A stretch of DNA of 64,000 nucleotides from an uncultured Chryseobacterium sp. (GCA_913778085.1 CAJYXJ010000013.1:186001-250000), one strand, 5' to 3'; counted from the stretch's first letter, positions 36,469 to 45,841 are shown. Made by a program: numbers and translations. The notes: generated by a model from the sequence alone, not told the origin.

Positions 36469-37461
36469 ATGAAATATTATAAAAATACACTTCTTGTCCT
36501 ATTTTCACTGGTGTCTGGTCTGATGTTTTCACAAATCGAACCTTTGGATGCGGAACTGACAAATTACCGGTATCCTTTTGATGTTCATTTCTTAAGCCTG
36601 GACTCTCAGAATAATCATCTGAAAATGGCTTACATGGATGTAAAGCCCAAAAATGCAAACGGAAAGGCGGTCATGTTGCTTCATGGTAAAAATTTTAATG
36701 GTGCTTATTGGGAGAAAACGGCAACAGACCTTTCTGCAAAGGGATTTCGGGTAATCATTCCGGATCAGATCGGTTTTGGTAAATCATCAAAGCCTCAAAA
36801 CTACCAATTCTCATTTTCACAATTGGCATACAATACAAAGGCTATTCTGGATGAACTGAAAATAAACAGAATCATTGTTTTGGGACATTCGATGGGTGGG
36901 ATGGTAGCAACAAGATTCTCTTTGCTCTATCCTGAAAGAGTGGAGAAATTAATATTGGAAAATCCGATCGGACTGGAAGATTACAAAACTTTTGCATCCT
37001 ATCAGACCATTGATCAGGCGTATCAGTCGGAGCTGAAGAATACGGCAGAATCCTATAAAAATTACCAGCTTAAATTTTATTATGATAATAAATGGAAGGT
37101 GGAATACCAACCGTGGCTCGACCTGATTGCTGGTTGGACCTTACATCCTGATTATCCGAAAGTAGCCTGGGATGCCGCTTTAACTTCAGATATGATTTAC
37201 AACCAGCCGGTTTGCTATGAATTTAAAAATATAAAAGTCCCGACTCTGCTGATCATCGGAACCAGAGACCGGACGGCCATCGGAAAAGACCGTGCGCCCA
37301 AAGAACTGCAGCCGAAAATGGGGCAGTACCAGGAACTCGGGAAAAAGACACAACAGCAGATTGCCGGTTCACAATTGGTAGAACTTGAAAATGTAGGACA
37401 TCTTCCGCATATTGAAGTACATGATCAGTTCTGGAAGGCTTTGTATGGGTTTATAAAATAA
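36469..37461 (+). CDS. Secreted alpha/beta hydrolase
   Basis: A 330-residue protein with a signal peptide (LVLFSLVSGLMFSQ) and an alpha/beta hydrolase fold. The oxyanion segment is MLLHGKNFNG, the nucleophile S141 lies in GHSMGG, the acid is likely in LIIGTRDRTA, and the histidine is in NVGHLPHIE. Probably a periplasmic esterase or lipase-like enzyme; the substrate is unknown. Monocistronic, convergent with rplS. Confidence 0.87.
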   Translation: MKYYKNTLLVLFSLVSGLMFSQIEPLDAELTNYRYPFDVHFLSLDSQNNHLKMAYMDVKPKNANGKAVMLLHGKNFNGAYWEKTATDLSAKGFRVIIPDQIGFGKSSKPQNYQFSFSQLAYNTKAILDELKINRIIVLGHSMGGMVATRFSLLYPERVEKLILENPIGLEDYKTFASYQTIDQAYQSELKNTAESYKNYQLKFYYDNKWKVEYQPWLDLIAGWTLHPDYPKVAWDAALTSDMIYNQPVCYEFKNIKVPTLLIIGTRDRTAIGKDRAPKELQPKMGQYQELGKKTQQQIAGSQLVELENVGHLPHIEVHDQFWKALYGFIK

Positions 37462-37520
37462 ATTCACACATTTAGCCAAAAAGAAAAAATTCACCATTCA
37501 CCATATACATTCACCAAATG

Positions 37521-37554
37521 AAAAGAGACCGCTTAAAAATAAACGGTCTCTTTT
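37521..37554. terminator. Bidirectional terminator between hydrolase gene and rplS
   Basis: Perfect arms aaaagagaccg/cggtctctttt with about 12 bases between; symmetric A/T tracts allow use in both directions. Confidence 0.8.
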
Positions 37555-37573
37555 CGTATAATTGTTGTCTGAA

Positions 37574-37930
37574 TTATTTCTTCTTATAAGCAGCGTCCTT
37601 AATTCTCGCTTTTTTACCTCTAAGGTCTCTGAAGTAGTAGATTCTTGATCTTCTAACTCTACCTCTTCTGTCAACTTCAATTTTCTGAAGAGCAGGCATG
37701 TTGATCGGGAATACTCTTTCTACACCTACATCACCGGACATTTTTCTGATGGTGAAAGTCTTTGTAGAACCTGTACCTCTCAATTGGATAACAGTTCCTT
37801 TGAAGAACTGCGTTCTTGTTTTTTGTCCTTCTTTAATCTCGTAATACACAGTGATCGTATCACCGGCTTTGAATTCTGGGAATTCTTTTTTTGTAATGTA
37901 CTTGTCTTGTACGTACTTTAATAAATCCAT
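37574..37930 (-). CDS. rplS: 50S ribosomal protein L19
   Basis: A 118-residue large-subunit protein at the 30S-50S interface. GDTITVYYEIKEG, TQFFKGTVIQLRG, TFTIRKMSGDVGVERVFPI and RRGRVRRSRIYYFRDLRGKKARIK are canonical. The length is normal. Followed on its strand by the shared terminator at 37521-37554. Not part of a trmD/rpsP cluster here. Confidence 0.96.
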   Translation of the reverse strand: MDLLKYVQDKYITKKEFPEFKAGDTITVYYEIKEGQKTRTQFFKGTVIQLRGTGSTKTFTIRKMSGDVGVERVFPINMPALQKIEVDRRGRVRRSRIYYFRDLRGKKARIKDAAYKKK

Positions 37931-38130
37931 TATTAAATAAATAAAATGTTAAGGCTAAGCAACTTACACGGACTTCGTCAGAGGTTGAATAACAGGTTGC
38001 AAATGTACAAAACATTTTTTGAATTTCCCAAATAATTTATTACTAAATCTTTGGAAAACCAGACAACTTCAATACTTACAAAATATGAAATTAAGAAGAT
38101 AGCTGTTTGTTGCTTTCCGGCAATGAAAAA

Positions 38131-38160
38131 AGCGGGAAAATCCAATTCCTCCCGCTTCTG
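38131..38160 (-). terminator. Terminator of the DoxX-like gene
   Basis: Arms agcggga/tcccgct around about 12 bases, just beyond the stop of the - strand gene, with AAAAA on the + strand giving U-rich RNA. Confidence 0.6.
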
Positions 38161-38174
38161 CTATTTTTGTACTA

Positions 38175-38555
38175 CTACTTTTCGTCTGTCGATTTCAGCG
38201 CCCAGGCAATCAGTGGAGCCTGCATAAACAGCCTGCCGAGCCTTGCATTATCGGTATTCAGTCCGAAGGAATCCCTTCTGTTTTTATATTGAGCAATATT
38301 TCCCGGGAACACCGCTGCAAAAAATCCGGCAACCACTCTTCCCATATTTTTTCTGTATTTCTTAGGCGTTACAATCATCGCTGTTCCCAGCGCAATCTCA
38401 GCATAGCCGGAATAAACAACCGTATCGTCCTTATCCAGCGGTACCCATTCCGGAACCTGCGCCTGAAAGGCTTTTCTTGCAAAGGTAAGGTGTCCGATAC
38501 CGGCCGTGATCAGAAATGCGCCTAACGCAACTCTTGAAATGTCTTTCGTTTCCAT
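38175..38555 (-). CDS. DoxX-like small membrane protein
   Basis: A 126-residue protein with about four hydrophobic helices; ALGAFLITAGIGHLTFARKAF and EWVPLDKDDTVVYSGYAEIALG match the DoxX/SURF4-like family (the GHL...F and P...SG.EI.LG pattern). Function unclear; the family is linked to thiol or oxidative metabolism in other bacteria. The start at 38555 gives METKDISRVALG; a longer frame upstream lacks conservation. Confidence 0.75.
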   Translation of the reverse strand: METKDISRVALGAFLITAGIGHLTFARKAFQAQVPEWVPLDKDDTVVYSGYAEIALGTAMIVTPKKYRKNMGRVVAGFFAAVFPGNIAQYKNRRDSFGLNTDNARLGRLFMQAPLIAWALKSTDEK

Positions 38556-39111
38556 ATAACGTAATTTAATTGGTGTAGCATACCACAACCAAAATTCAGA
38601 CCACGTTTCTATCAGAAGATTACAACCTGGAACAACAGTAAACAGGTTGCAGATTTTTTTCAGGAGCTGTTTCCGGCTCTCCGCTCATACTCCTCGCGCC
38701 AACCTTCTCCGGCGCTTGCCGGCATCAAACCCGTAAACTCCCCAATTCTCCGGCCCCGCTGTGGGGTAACCGCTGCGATCCGGGCTAGGGCAGCAGACTT
38801 TATTTTTACCTCAGGTCTTTATTTGTTATCATAGTAGAGATATGAAGTGCCTTTTTTGGTCATACTACATTTAAAACTTCAATATTTAGAAATCTTTACA
38901 AAATTTTGATTCGTCAGGGTCTATTTTTGATATTGATTAGAAAAAACTTCCAGCCTCCGGCATCCCTCTTCCGGCCTTTTGAATCGATTTCTATTGGTAT
39001 TAACCTTAGCCTGTATCTTCATAAAATCGACCTTCTCCACTAAATGACTTCCCATTCGTCCGTATATGAGAAAAAGTATTAAATTTAGCCAACAGAAAAA
39101 TCGGATAGTTC
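38556..39111. repeat. Gene-free stretch with repeat D and repeat A copies
   Basis: No gene in 556 bases. Positions 38661-38800 hold a GC-rich element (ggagctgtttccggct ... ctgtggggtaaccg ... tccgggctagggcagc) that recurs at 60221-60335. Positions 38919-38980 hold a dispersed repeat A copy (tctatttttga...cttccagcctccggcatccctcttcc). The rest is AT-rich. Confidence 0.75.
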
Positions 39112-39813
39112 ATGATAGACAAAAGAGTAAAAAATGCAAAGGAAGCCATTGAAGGGATTAAAGACGGGATGACATTGATGCTGGGCGGTTTCGGCCTTTG
39201 CGGAATTCCTGAAAATTCAATTAATGCTTTGGTAGAAAGTGATGTAAAAGATCTTACCTGCATTTCAAACAACGCCGGAGTGGATGATTTCGGGCTGGGC
39301 CTCCTGCTCCACAAAAGGCAGATCAAAAAGATGATCTCGTCTTACGTAGGGGAAAATGCCGAGTTCGAACGACAGATGCTTTCCGGAGAACTGGAAGTGG
39401 AGCTGACGCCTCAGGGAACGCTGGCGGAAAAATGCAGGGCGGCACAGGCGGGAATTCCTGCCTTTTATACACCGGCCGGTTTCGGAACCGAAATAGCGAA
39501 AGGAAAGGAAGTAAAAGACTTTAAAGGAAAACCGCACATCCTGGAATTCGCTTATGAAGCCGATTTCGCTATCGTAAAAGCCTGGAAAGGTGACCATGCC
39601 GGAAACCTCGTTTTTAAAGGGTCAGCCAGAAATTTTAATCATCCGATGGCAGGAGCCGGAAAAATTACCATTGCTGAAGTAGAGGAACTGGTTGAGCCGG
39701 GCGAACTGGACCCTAACCAGATCCACATCCCCGGAATCATGATTCAAAGAATTTTCCAGGGTGAAAAATTCGAAAAAAGAATCGAGCAGAGAACTGTAAG
39801 AAAAAGAAATTAA
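39112..39813 (+). CDS. scoA: 3-oxoacid CoA-transferase subunit A
   Basis: A 233-residue alpha subunit that moves CoA from succinyl-CoA to acetoacetate (ketone body or branched-chain degradation). Landmarks: [18 protein letters not shown] with the oxyanion-hole glycines, [32 protein letters not shown] and the [14 protein letters not shown] segment. The catalytic Glu lies in the partner subunit. Subunit B is at 41881, with an oppositely oriented ABC transporter gene between them. Confidence 0.93.
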   Translation: MIDKRVKNAKEAIEGIKDGMTLMLGGFGLCGIPENSINALVESDVKDLTCISNNAGVDDFGLGLLLHKRQIKKMISSYVGENAEFERQMLSGELEVELTPQGTLAEKCRAAQAGIPAFYTPAGFGTEIAKGKEVKDFKGKPHILEFAYEADFAIVKAWKGDHAGNLVFKGSARNFNHPMAGAGKITIAEVEELVEPGELDPNQIHIPGIMIQRIFQGEKFEKRIEQRTVRKRN

Positions 39814-39817
39814 AATA

Positions 39818-39846
39818 AAAACCGTGAACCCTTCACGGTTTTTATT
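39818..39846 (+). terminator. Terminator after scoA
   Basis: Stem aaaccgtgaa/ttcacggttt with a 3-base loop and T run. It means scoA is not co-transcribed with scoB. Confidence 0.85.
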
Positions 39847-39974
39847 TTATTAAAAAAACATCTATTGTATTTTTGGAAAAACGTAGAGTCGCAAATATTT
39901 AAATAAATAATATTATAAGCCGCAATATCCTCAATATCTTAAACTTCCGGCATCCATCACCCATCTTCCAGCCT

Positions 39975-41771
39975 CTAAATTCCCATCGTCTTTCTTTCCC
40001 CGATCTGCTGCCTCCACATCGCGTAATACAGTCCTTTTTCCTCAATAAGGTTCAGGTGCGATCCGGTTTCTACAATCTGTCCGCGTTCCAGAACATAAAT
40101 CCGGTCGGCATGCATAATGGTGCTCAGACGGTGGGCGATCAGGACGGTGATCTGTTCTTTTTCTCTGGAAATCTCTTTAATGGTAGTCGTAATTTCCTCT
40201 TCGGTTATGCTGTCCAGTGCAGAAGTAGCCTCATCGAAGATCAGAAGATGCGGTTTTCGTAGCAAAGCCCGGGCAATGGCAATCCGCTGTTTTTCACCGC
40301 CGCTCAGCTTCAGCCCGCCTTCCCCGATTACCGTTTCGATTCCGTTTTCAGCACGTTCCAGAAGGCCGGTACAGCTGGATTTTTTCAGTGCTGCCTGTAA
40401 GTCTTCTTCAGTAGCCGCCGGGTTGACAAACAGAAGATTCTCCTTAATGGTTCCTGCAAAAAGCTGGGTATCCTGCGTAACGAAGCCGATCTGGTTCCTC
40501 AGTTCATCAAAATCAAACTCTTTTCCATCCACTTGATTATAAAAGATGGAACCTTCCTGGGGCCGGTATAAACCGACAAGCAGCTTCACCAGCGTACTTT
40601 TCCCCGAACCGCTCGGCCCGACAAAAGCAATGGTCTCCCCGTTTTTTACATCAAAAGAAATCGAATTGAGTGCTTTGTACTGTGCCGTCTGGTGCTGGAA
40701 AGAAACCTTCCGGAATTCCAGTTCCTCAATAGACCCGATTTTCTTTGGCGTCAGAGGCTTAGGCTCCACTTCTTTTTTCATTACTCGGTCGAAATTATTA
40801 AGCGAAGCCTGCGCTTCCCGGTAGGAAATAATGATATTCCCGATTTCCTGCATCGGCCCGAAAATAAAGAATCCGTAAAACATCAGCGACAGGTACTGCC
40901 CCGGAGTAACAATATTTTTAAAGATCAGCAACAATAAGGTGAACGTGATCATCTGCTGTAAAAAGTTAACCAGTGTTCCCTGCACAAAGCTCAGGGAGCG
41001 GATGCTCTTTACCTTTCTCAGTTCCAGATTCAGTATTTTGTAGGTATTGTTGTTCAGCCGTTCCACTTCCTGATTGGTTAGGCCTAAACTTTTAACAATC
41101 TCGATATTCCTTAAACTTTCCGTTGTGCTTCCTGCCAGGTCGGTGGTTTCCTTCACGATACTCTTCTGGATGGTTTTGATCCTCCTGCTCAGCAGGTTGG
41201 TGACGACGGCAATGAAAATAATTCCCACCACGTACACCGGCATGATCGACCAGTGCAGGCGGATGGCATATACAGAAACGAAAATGATGCTCACCAGGAT
41301 CCCGAAAAAGATATTGATGAAATTATTAATGAACTTCACCGTATCTTCACGCACCTTCGTCAGGATCGAAAGCGTTTCACCGCTCCGCTGGTCCTCAAAT
41401 TCATGATACGGCAACCTCATGGAGTGTCTCAGACCATCAGTGAAAATTTTTGCTCCGAACTTCTGGATGATCACATTCACCACATAATCCTGGAAGGCCT
41501 TGGCAATACGGCTGATCATCGCCGTTCCGATCAAAAGCCCCAGAAAGTAGAAAACGCCATGGTGGATATCGGTGCCATACAGGTATTCATCCATCGTCCT
41601 GGGAAGGGTTTTCTCCTTATCGAAAAAATTAGGATGGGTCACCAGGCGGTCCAGGATATTTCCGGTAATCGCCGGCGAAAATAATGAAAAAACCTGGTTT
41701 ACAGATGCTAAGAGCAGGGAAATAAAAATCAGGAGACGATAGGGTTTCAGGTAATGCAGTAAAACTTTCAT
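39975..41771 (-). CDS. ABC transporter, fused permease and ATPase (exporter type)
   Basis: A 598-residue half-transporter: an N-terminal six-helix exporter domain (to about 310) and a C-terminal ATPase with Walker A GPSGSGKST (near residue 390), Q-loop FVTQDTQLF, signature LSGGEKQRIAIARALL, Walker B LLIFDEATSALDS and the H-loop in LIAHRLSTI. It resembles MsbA/multidrug exporters and would act as a homodimer in the inner membrane. Substrate unknown. It lies between the two CoA-transferase subunit genes on the opposite strand. Confidence 0.93.
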   Translation of the reverse strand: MKVLLHYLKPYRLLIFISLLLASVNQVFSLFSPAITGNILDRLVTHPNFFDKEKTLPRTMDEYLYGTDIHHGVFYFLGLLIGTAMISRIAKAFQDYVVNVIIQKFGAKIFTDGLRHSMRLPYHEFEDQRSGETLSILTKVREDTVKFINNFINIFFGILVSIIFVSVYAIRLHWSIMPVYVVGIIFIAVVTNLLSRRIKTIQKSIVKETTDLAGSTTESLRNIEIVKSLGLTNQEVERLNNNTYKILNLELRKVKSIRSLSFVQGTLVNFLQQMITFTLLLLIFKNIVTPGQYLSLMFYGFFIFGPMQEIGNIIISYREAQASLNNFDRVMKKEVEPKPLTPKKIGSIEELEFRKVSFQHQTAQYKALNSISFDVKNGETIAFVGPSGSGKSTLVKLLVGLYRPQEGSIFYNQVDGKEFDFDELRNQIGFVTQDTQLFAGTIKENLLFVNPAATEEDLQAALKKSSCTGLLERAENGIETVIGEGGLKLSGGEKQRIAIARALLRKPHLLIFDEATSALDSITEEEITTTIKEISREKEQITVLIAHRLSTIMHADRIYVLERGQIVETGSHLNLIEEKGLYYAMWRQQIGERKTMGI

Positions 41772-41880
41772 AAGATGACAAATTTACAACAAATTGAGTA
41801 CTAAAATTTACCATAGGATAAGAAAGAAAATATTTCGTAATTCTGAAAAAATGGCTAATTTGGCAGGATAAGATTAAGCT

Positions 41881-42534
41881 ATGCTGACTAAAGAACAAAT
41901 TGCACAGAGAATTTCCAGAGAAGTGAAAGACGGATATTATGTAAATCTGGGAATCGGGATCCCGACATTGGTGGCCAATTATGTGCCGGACAATCTTTCC
42001 GTAGAGTTCCAGAGTGAAAACGGGGTGTTGGGAATGGGTCCTTTTCCTTTTGAAGGGGAAGAAGATGCAGACATCATCAATGCAGGAAAACAGACGATCA
42101 CTATTCTCGACGGAGGCTCCTTTTTTGATTCAGCCTTCAGTTTCGGGATGATCCGCGCGCAGAAAGTGGATTTAACCATTCTCGGAGCCATGGAAGTTGC
42201 CGAAAACGGCGATATCGCCAACTGGAAGATTCCGGGAAAGATGGTGAAAGGAATGGGCGGGGCAATGGACCTCGTAGCCTCTGCCGAAAATATTATCGTG
42301 GCGATGATGCACGTGAATAAAGCCGGGGAAAGCAAAATCCTTAAAAAATGTACACTTCCTCTGACGGGCGTAAACTGTGTAAAAAGAGTGGTGACCGAAT
42401 TGGCAGTACTGGATGTTACGCCGGCAGGATTCAGGCTGGTGGAAAGAGCACCTGGCGTTTCCGTAGAACACATCATAAAATCAACGGAAGCCGAGCTGAT
42501 CATTGAAGGCGAAGTACCGGAAATGCAGTTTTAA
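41881..42534 (+). CDS. scoB: 3-oxoacid CoA-transferase subunit B
   Basis: A 217-residue beta subunit. The catalytic Glu lies in FQSENGVLGMGP, preceded by YVNLGIGIPTLVANYV; GGSFFDSAFSFGMIRAQKVDLTILGAMEV and GKMVKGMGGAMDLV are further family landmarks. Works as a heterotetramer with subunit A, encoded about 2 kb away. The subunits are normally adjacent in other bacteria. Confidence 0.94.
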   Translation: MLTKEQIAQRISREVKDGYYVNLGIGIPTLVANYVPDNLSVEFQSENGVLGMGPFPFEGEEDADIINAGKQTITILDGGSFFDSAFSFGMIRAQKVDLTILGAMEVAENGDIANWKIPGKMVKGMGGAMDLVASAENIIVAMMHVNKAGESKILKKCTLPLTGVNCVKRVVTELAVLDVTPAGFRLVERAPGVSVEHIIKSTEAELIIEGEVPEMQF

Positions 42535-43371
42535 AGGGCGTCTGGCTACCGGCTTTTAGCTTTTGGCAAACATAAAAAGAACTAAATAAGTGAAGGCTGC
42601 TTCTTTTGAGGCAGCTTTCTTCATGCTATCTATTTTATATCTGATCAAAAGGTTGATTGGCTGCGGGTTTTTAAGCTTTACTCCTGTCACGTAATATCAT
42701 AAGGTCTTTAAGAAAATGATTGGTCCAATGATGCTTTCGATAAAATAAAAACAAAGAGGTACGTTTCCGTTATGTCATCGATATGAGTAAGTAAGGAATA
42801 CTTAGAACAAGGTCGGCTTTCAGCATTAATAATATAATAATAGCGTGAACTCGAAGAAGAACCGGAGTTAACAGGCTGGAAGAGGGATGCCGGATGCTGG
42901 AAGTCTTTTCTGTCAAAAATAGATCTGGAGGTCTTGATAATCAAACAAATATGTTGTTGTTCTATCAGAGAAAATGCTTATTTAATGCTGAAAAATAGTC
43001 TTATACCAAGGTCTGATTTATATTGTTTTAAAGTCCCGGAAGGACGGCTTACTAAAGGATAGGATAAAATCCTATCAGAAGCGTAAACCGTTTACTCATT
43101 TTACCCGGAGGAATTCTGTTCATAATCCTGACTGAATCAGCCTTAATTTTATTTTGAATTAAGTAAATGCTTGAATATGATATTGATATGACCGAATTCA
43201 CGTTAATAATAGATGCTTCAAGAGAGTTCTCTTGCAGTAATATTCACTAATAATGAAAAAGGATCGTGAAGTTACAGTCTCAGGATCCTTTTTATAATAT
43301 GCTCTGCCTAGTTCTGCAGGAATCCCATTTTCAGGGATCGGAAGCCTAATTTTGGCAGAAAAAGAAGTCTT
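42535..43371. repeat. Long gene-free stretch made of dispersed repeats
   Basis: No convincing gene in 837 bases. It contains a terminator-like hairpin after scoB (42593-42620, aaggctgc/gcagcttt), a reversed repeat A copy (42846-42936), repeat B (43029-43077, cccggaaggacggctt...aggataaaatcctatc) and repeat C (about 43111-43212, gaattctg...aatcctgactgaat...). The same modules recur in the same order at 51119-51655. A perfect hairpin aaaaaggatc/gatccttttt lies at 43256-43293. Confidence 0.7.
43256..43295. terminator. Hairpin upstream of the SnoaL-like gene's 3' end
   Basis: Perfect 10-bp arms aaaaaggatc/gatccttttt around 18 bases, with T/A tracts on both sides. Probably the terminator for the - strand SnoaL-like gene ending at 43372. 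Confidence 0.55.
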
Positions 43372-43749
43372 TTAACTCTTTTTTTCAATAACATACGCTT
43401 TCAAAGCCGCAATCTTTCCGTTTTCAAACCTCCATACGTCACAGTAATCGTAATGATGACCGGTTCCGTTCTTATCTTTCAATGTAATTTCACCGGTTAC
43501 GGCTAAAAAGTCGCCGCTTTCAACAGTCGTGTCGACACTGAATACCGGAGGTTCCCGATAGAATTCTTTCATATAGTTCTTAACTTCTTCCCTGCCGGAA
43601 AGGATCCGTTCGCCAATGAAAATCCACCGGGTATCCTCCGTACAGTAGGCTAAAAAATTTTCATAATCTCCTTTCTTTACAAATTCGTTGGCTTCATGCA
43701 ACAGAGCTGTATGGCTAATTTCTGCCTGGTTTTTTGTTTGATTGTTCAT
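43372..43749 (-). CDS. SnoaL-like (NTF2-fold) protein
   Basis: A 125-residue protein with the NTF2-like cone fold signature: an N-terminal helix (LLHEANEFVKKGDYENFLAY), then CTEDTRWIFIGERILSGREEVKNYM and the strand rich DVWRFENGKIAALKAY. These proteins are hydrolase-, isomerase- or binding-type; the role here is not known. The ATG at 43749 (MNNQTKNQ) fits better than an upstream one. Divergent from the HxlR regulator with 93 bases between. Confidence 0.83.
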   Translation of the reverse strand: MNNQTKNQAEISHTALLHEANEFVKKGDYENFLAYCTEDTRWIFIGERILSGREEVKNYMKEFYREPPVFSVDTTVESGDFLAVTGEITLKDKNGTGHHYDYCDVWRFENGKIAALKAYVIEKKS

Positions 43750-43842
43750 TTGTTTAACTTTTTTATAAAGCAAAAATAGCATGTTCACAGCGAATGACGT
43801 ATATTGGAAGCGAATTGTAAGGTACTATCAAAAAAGGAAGTA

Positions 43843-44205
43843 ATGGGAAAAATCAAAGAGACATCCACCCATTTTGAAAATAAAAGAATACTGGCGGATG
43901 AATGTTCCGAAGTGTATGCGGCAGGAATCATCGGCGGACAATGGTCGCTGGTCATCTGCTCATGGTTAACCAACGGTAAGATGAGGTTTGGGGAACTGAA
44001 AAAGGCCATCCCCAATATTACCGAACGTATGCTGACCATGCAGCTGCGAAAGCTTGAACAGCACAGGATCCTCACAAGAACGGTATATGCAGAAGTACCT
44101 CCGAGAGTGGAGTATGAATTAACCGAAATAGGATATGAACTCAAACCGATTATCTTGCAGATGGAACAATGGGGAGAACGGCATAAGAAGTTAGAGCCAA
44201 AATAG
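43843..44205 (+). CDS. HxlR-family transcriptional regulator
   Basis: A 120-residue winged-helix regulator: a cysteine near residue 20, IIGGQWSLVICSWLTNGKMRFGEL, ITERMLTMQLRKLEQHRIL and VEYELTEIGYELKPI are HxlR landmarks. The start ATG at 43843 is preceded by aaggaag. It probably regulates the divergent SnoaL-like gene, sensing reactive aldehydes, quinones or redox state as in other HxlR proteins; this is inference from position and family. Confidence 0.87.
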   Translation: MGKIKETSTHFENKRILADECSEVYAAGIIGGQWSLVICSWLTNGKMRFGELKKAIPNITERMLTMQLRKLEQHRILTRTVYAEVPPRVEYELTEIGYELKPIILQMEQWGERHKKLEPK

Positions 44206-44350
44206 GAGAGGGTTTTGTATCTGATTGTTTTTTAGATTTAAATAAAACCGGAAATCAAGCCACACACATCAGCAGAGACTTCCATCTATAATTTTCAGTT
44301 CCTTTTTTTGATTTCTGTGGACTTTGGTTTCACGATAAAATAATCATTTT

Positions 44351-44610
44351 AACTAAGGTTGTGCACTTTAATAGATGGAAAAATCCTTTTCGACTTAGGA
44401 AATTGGAGCGTTAAGAAAATAAACCCTGAATCCGTTAAGAAATTCCCTCTGTCCGAAGCGCGAGATAAAATTCGAAACGGAGAACCAGTTATGAATTCGC
44501 GCAAGTTTGGGAATTTTAGGATTCAGGTTTTATTTTTAGCGGAAAGTTCCAAGTCTTGAATTTTTGTTTCTTTTGTTTCAAGACAAAAGAAATCAACGTC
44601 CGTCCTGTGC
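44351..44610. repeat. 254-bp hairpin element, copy 1
   Basis: Nearly identical to 44694-44954 (about six differences, no internal length change, offset 344). It contains a long imperfect inverted repeat, arms about 44408-44463 and 44493-44542 (left gcgttaagaaaataaaccct..., right ...aggttttatttttagcgg), and a second hairpin tttcttttg/caaaagaaa at about 44566-44592. The end ...caacgtccgtcctgtgc is the reverse complement of the last codons and stop of the DUF4197 gene. Confidence 0.85.
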
Positions 44611-44690
44611 TCTGAAGCTCTTCTTTAGAGTACTCATTATCAGTATTAAAATGTATTCCGTATATCGTTTTTCTAAGGTAAATGTTGGAT
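44611..44690 (-). pseudogene. Degenerate remnant resembling the 3' end of the DUF4197 gene
   Basis: Reverse complement of 44592-44640 reads STLKKSFRAQDGR then stop, like the C-terminus TSILKKVFGAQDGR of the adjacent DUF4197 protein; further upstream cggaatac aligns with the gene after a one-base shift. Identity is only about 60 percent, so homology is likely but not certain. It would be a decayed duplicate of the gene's tail. Confidence 0.4.
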
Positions 44691-44693
44691 TTC

Positions 44694-44954
44694 AACTAAA
44701 GGTTGTGCACTTTAATAGATGGGAGAATCCTTTTCGACTTAGGAAATTGGAGCGTTAAGAAAATAAACCCTGAATCCGTTAAGAAATTCCCTCTGTCCGA
44801 AGCGCGAGATAAAACTTGAAACGGAGAACCATTTATGAATTCGCGCAAGTTTGGGAATTTTAGGATTCAGGTTTTATTTTTAGCGGAAAGTTCCAGGTCT
44901 TGAATTTTTGTTTCTTTTGTTTCAAGACAAAAGAAATCAACGTCCGTCCTGTGC
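44694..44954. repeat. 254-bp hairpin element, copy 2
   Basis: Second copy, same orientation, 344 bases downstream of copy 1. Its last 18 bases are the final coding bases and stop codon of the DUF4197 gene on the - strand, so the element lies directly at, and slightly inside, the 3' end of a live gene. Confidence 0.85.
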
Positions 44955-45737
44955 CCCGAAAACTTTCTTCAGAATGCTTGTCGTTCTCATGGCCGGCGTA
45001 TTCCGGATGCCGCTTTCTTTTTCGGCAACCATTTTAAAGACCCCGTTGATGGTTTCCGTGGTTACATACGCATTCAGGTCCGTTGTTACCGATTGTCCGG
45101 TAAAAGTATTGTATTTCGAGATCAGGTTAGACCATACTTTGTCGGCACCTACTTTCCCCAATGATGCTTTTACCTTGGGCTGAAAGGCGGCAAACAGCTG
45201 GCTCTGGGTTTTTCCCTGAAGATAATTGGTAGCTGCATGATCATTTCCCAGCAAGATATTTTTGGCATCGGTAATGGTCATTGAAGTAATGGCACTGGTG
45301 AAAATCGGGGCGGCTTCCGTTACGGCATCTTCCGCAGCGCGGTTCAGCAACTTGACCCCCTGATCAGCCAGGCTCCCCAAACCGACAGAACGTAAAGTGG
45401 CATCAATTTTCCTCAGTTTTTCAGGCATCAGGATTTTTACGGCTTCATTTCTGAAGAATCCGTCGGTGACCCCAAGCTTCTTCACGCCTTCATTAACACC
45501 GAGGCTTAAAGCTTCCTTCAGTCCCGATGAAATCTGCAGGGAGGTAAGGCTTCCCAGATTCACCGAAGTGTTGGAAGAACCTGAAGTTGACGGATAAGGG
45601 CTGGGAGTATTTGTTCTCGGTTGATTTATATCAATACCTGTTTTGTCCTTCACCACCGTTTTAATGGCATCTAATATCTGTGCCTGTGAAGAAACCGAAA
45701 ATAAAAGTCCGCCAATCAGTAATACTGTTTTTCTCAT
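44937..45737 (-). CDS. DUF4197 domain-containing protein
   Basis: A 266-residue periplasmic or outer-membrane-associated protein: signal peptide (LIGGLLFSVSSQAQ), low-complexity Thr/Ser/Pro linker (about 40-60) and a DUF4197 domain (GLKEALSLGVNEGVKKLG, FFRNEAVKILMPEKLRK, AFQPKVKASLGKVGADKVWS, LNAYVTTETINGVFKMVAEKE). The function of the family is unknown. The C-terminal AQDGR and stop codon coincide with the end of the repeat element copy 2. Confidence 0.88.
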   Translation of the reverse strand: MRKTVLLIGGLLFSVSSQAQILDAIKTVVKDKTGIDINQPRTNTPSPYPSTSGSSNTSVNLGSLTSLQISSGLKEALSLGVNEGVKKLGVTDGFFRNEAVKILMPEKLRKIDATLRSVGLGSLADQGVKLLNRAAEDAVTEAAPIFTSAITSMTITDAKNILLGNDHAATNYLQGKTQSQLFAAFQPKVKASLGKVGADKVWSNLISKYNTFTGQSVTTDLNAYVTTETINGVFKMVAEKESGIRNTPAMRTTSILKKVFGAQDGR

Positions 45738-45841
45738 CGTCTATTTTTTTACAAAATTAGATATTTTGAGGTTTAATAAGTTAAAGGACTCCATAAATTT
45801 TCAGAAAAGAAGTATATTCGCTTAAATCTTAAATCCATCAG

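Larger units (their letters stand above)
44206..44936. repeat. Gene-free stretch containing the duplicated hairpin element
   Basis: Apart from the two 254-bp repeats entered separately, 44206-44350 is AT-rich spacer and 44611-44693 separates the repeats and weakly resembles the 3' end of the DUF4197 gene. No gene is supported; small open frames here come from the repeat. Confidence 0.7.

Noticed and set aside
42708-42944. 78-codon open frame on the - strand
   Set aside because: It lies within dispersed repeats A to C and encodes repeat-derived serine-rich sequence.
44359-44559. 66-codon open frame on the + strand inside the hairpin element
   Set aside because: The same frame is broken by substitutions in the second copy (different codons around the middle); more likely explained by an RNA or DNA structure than a peptide, although a peptide is not excluded.
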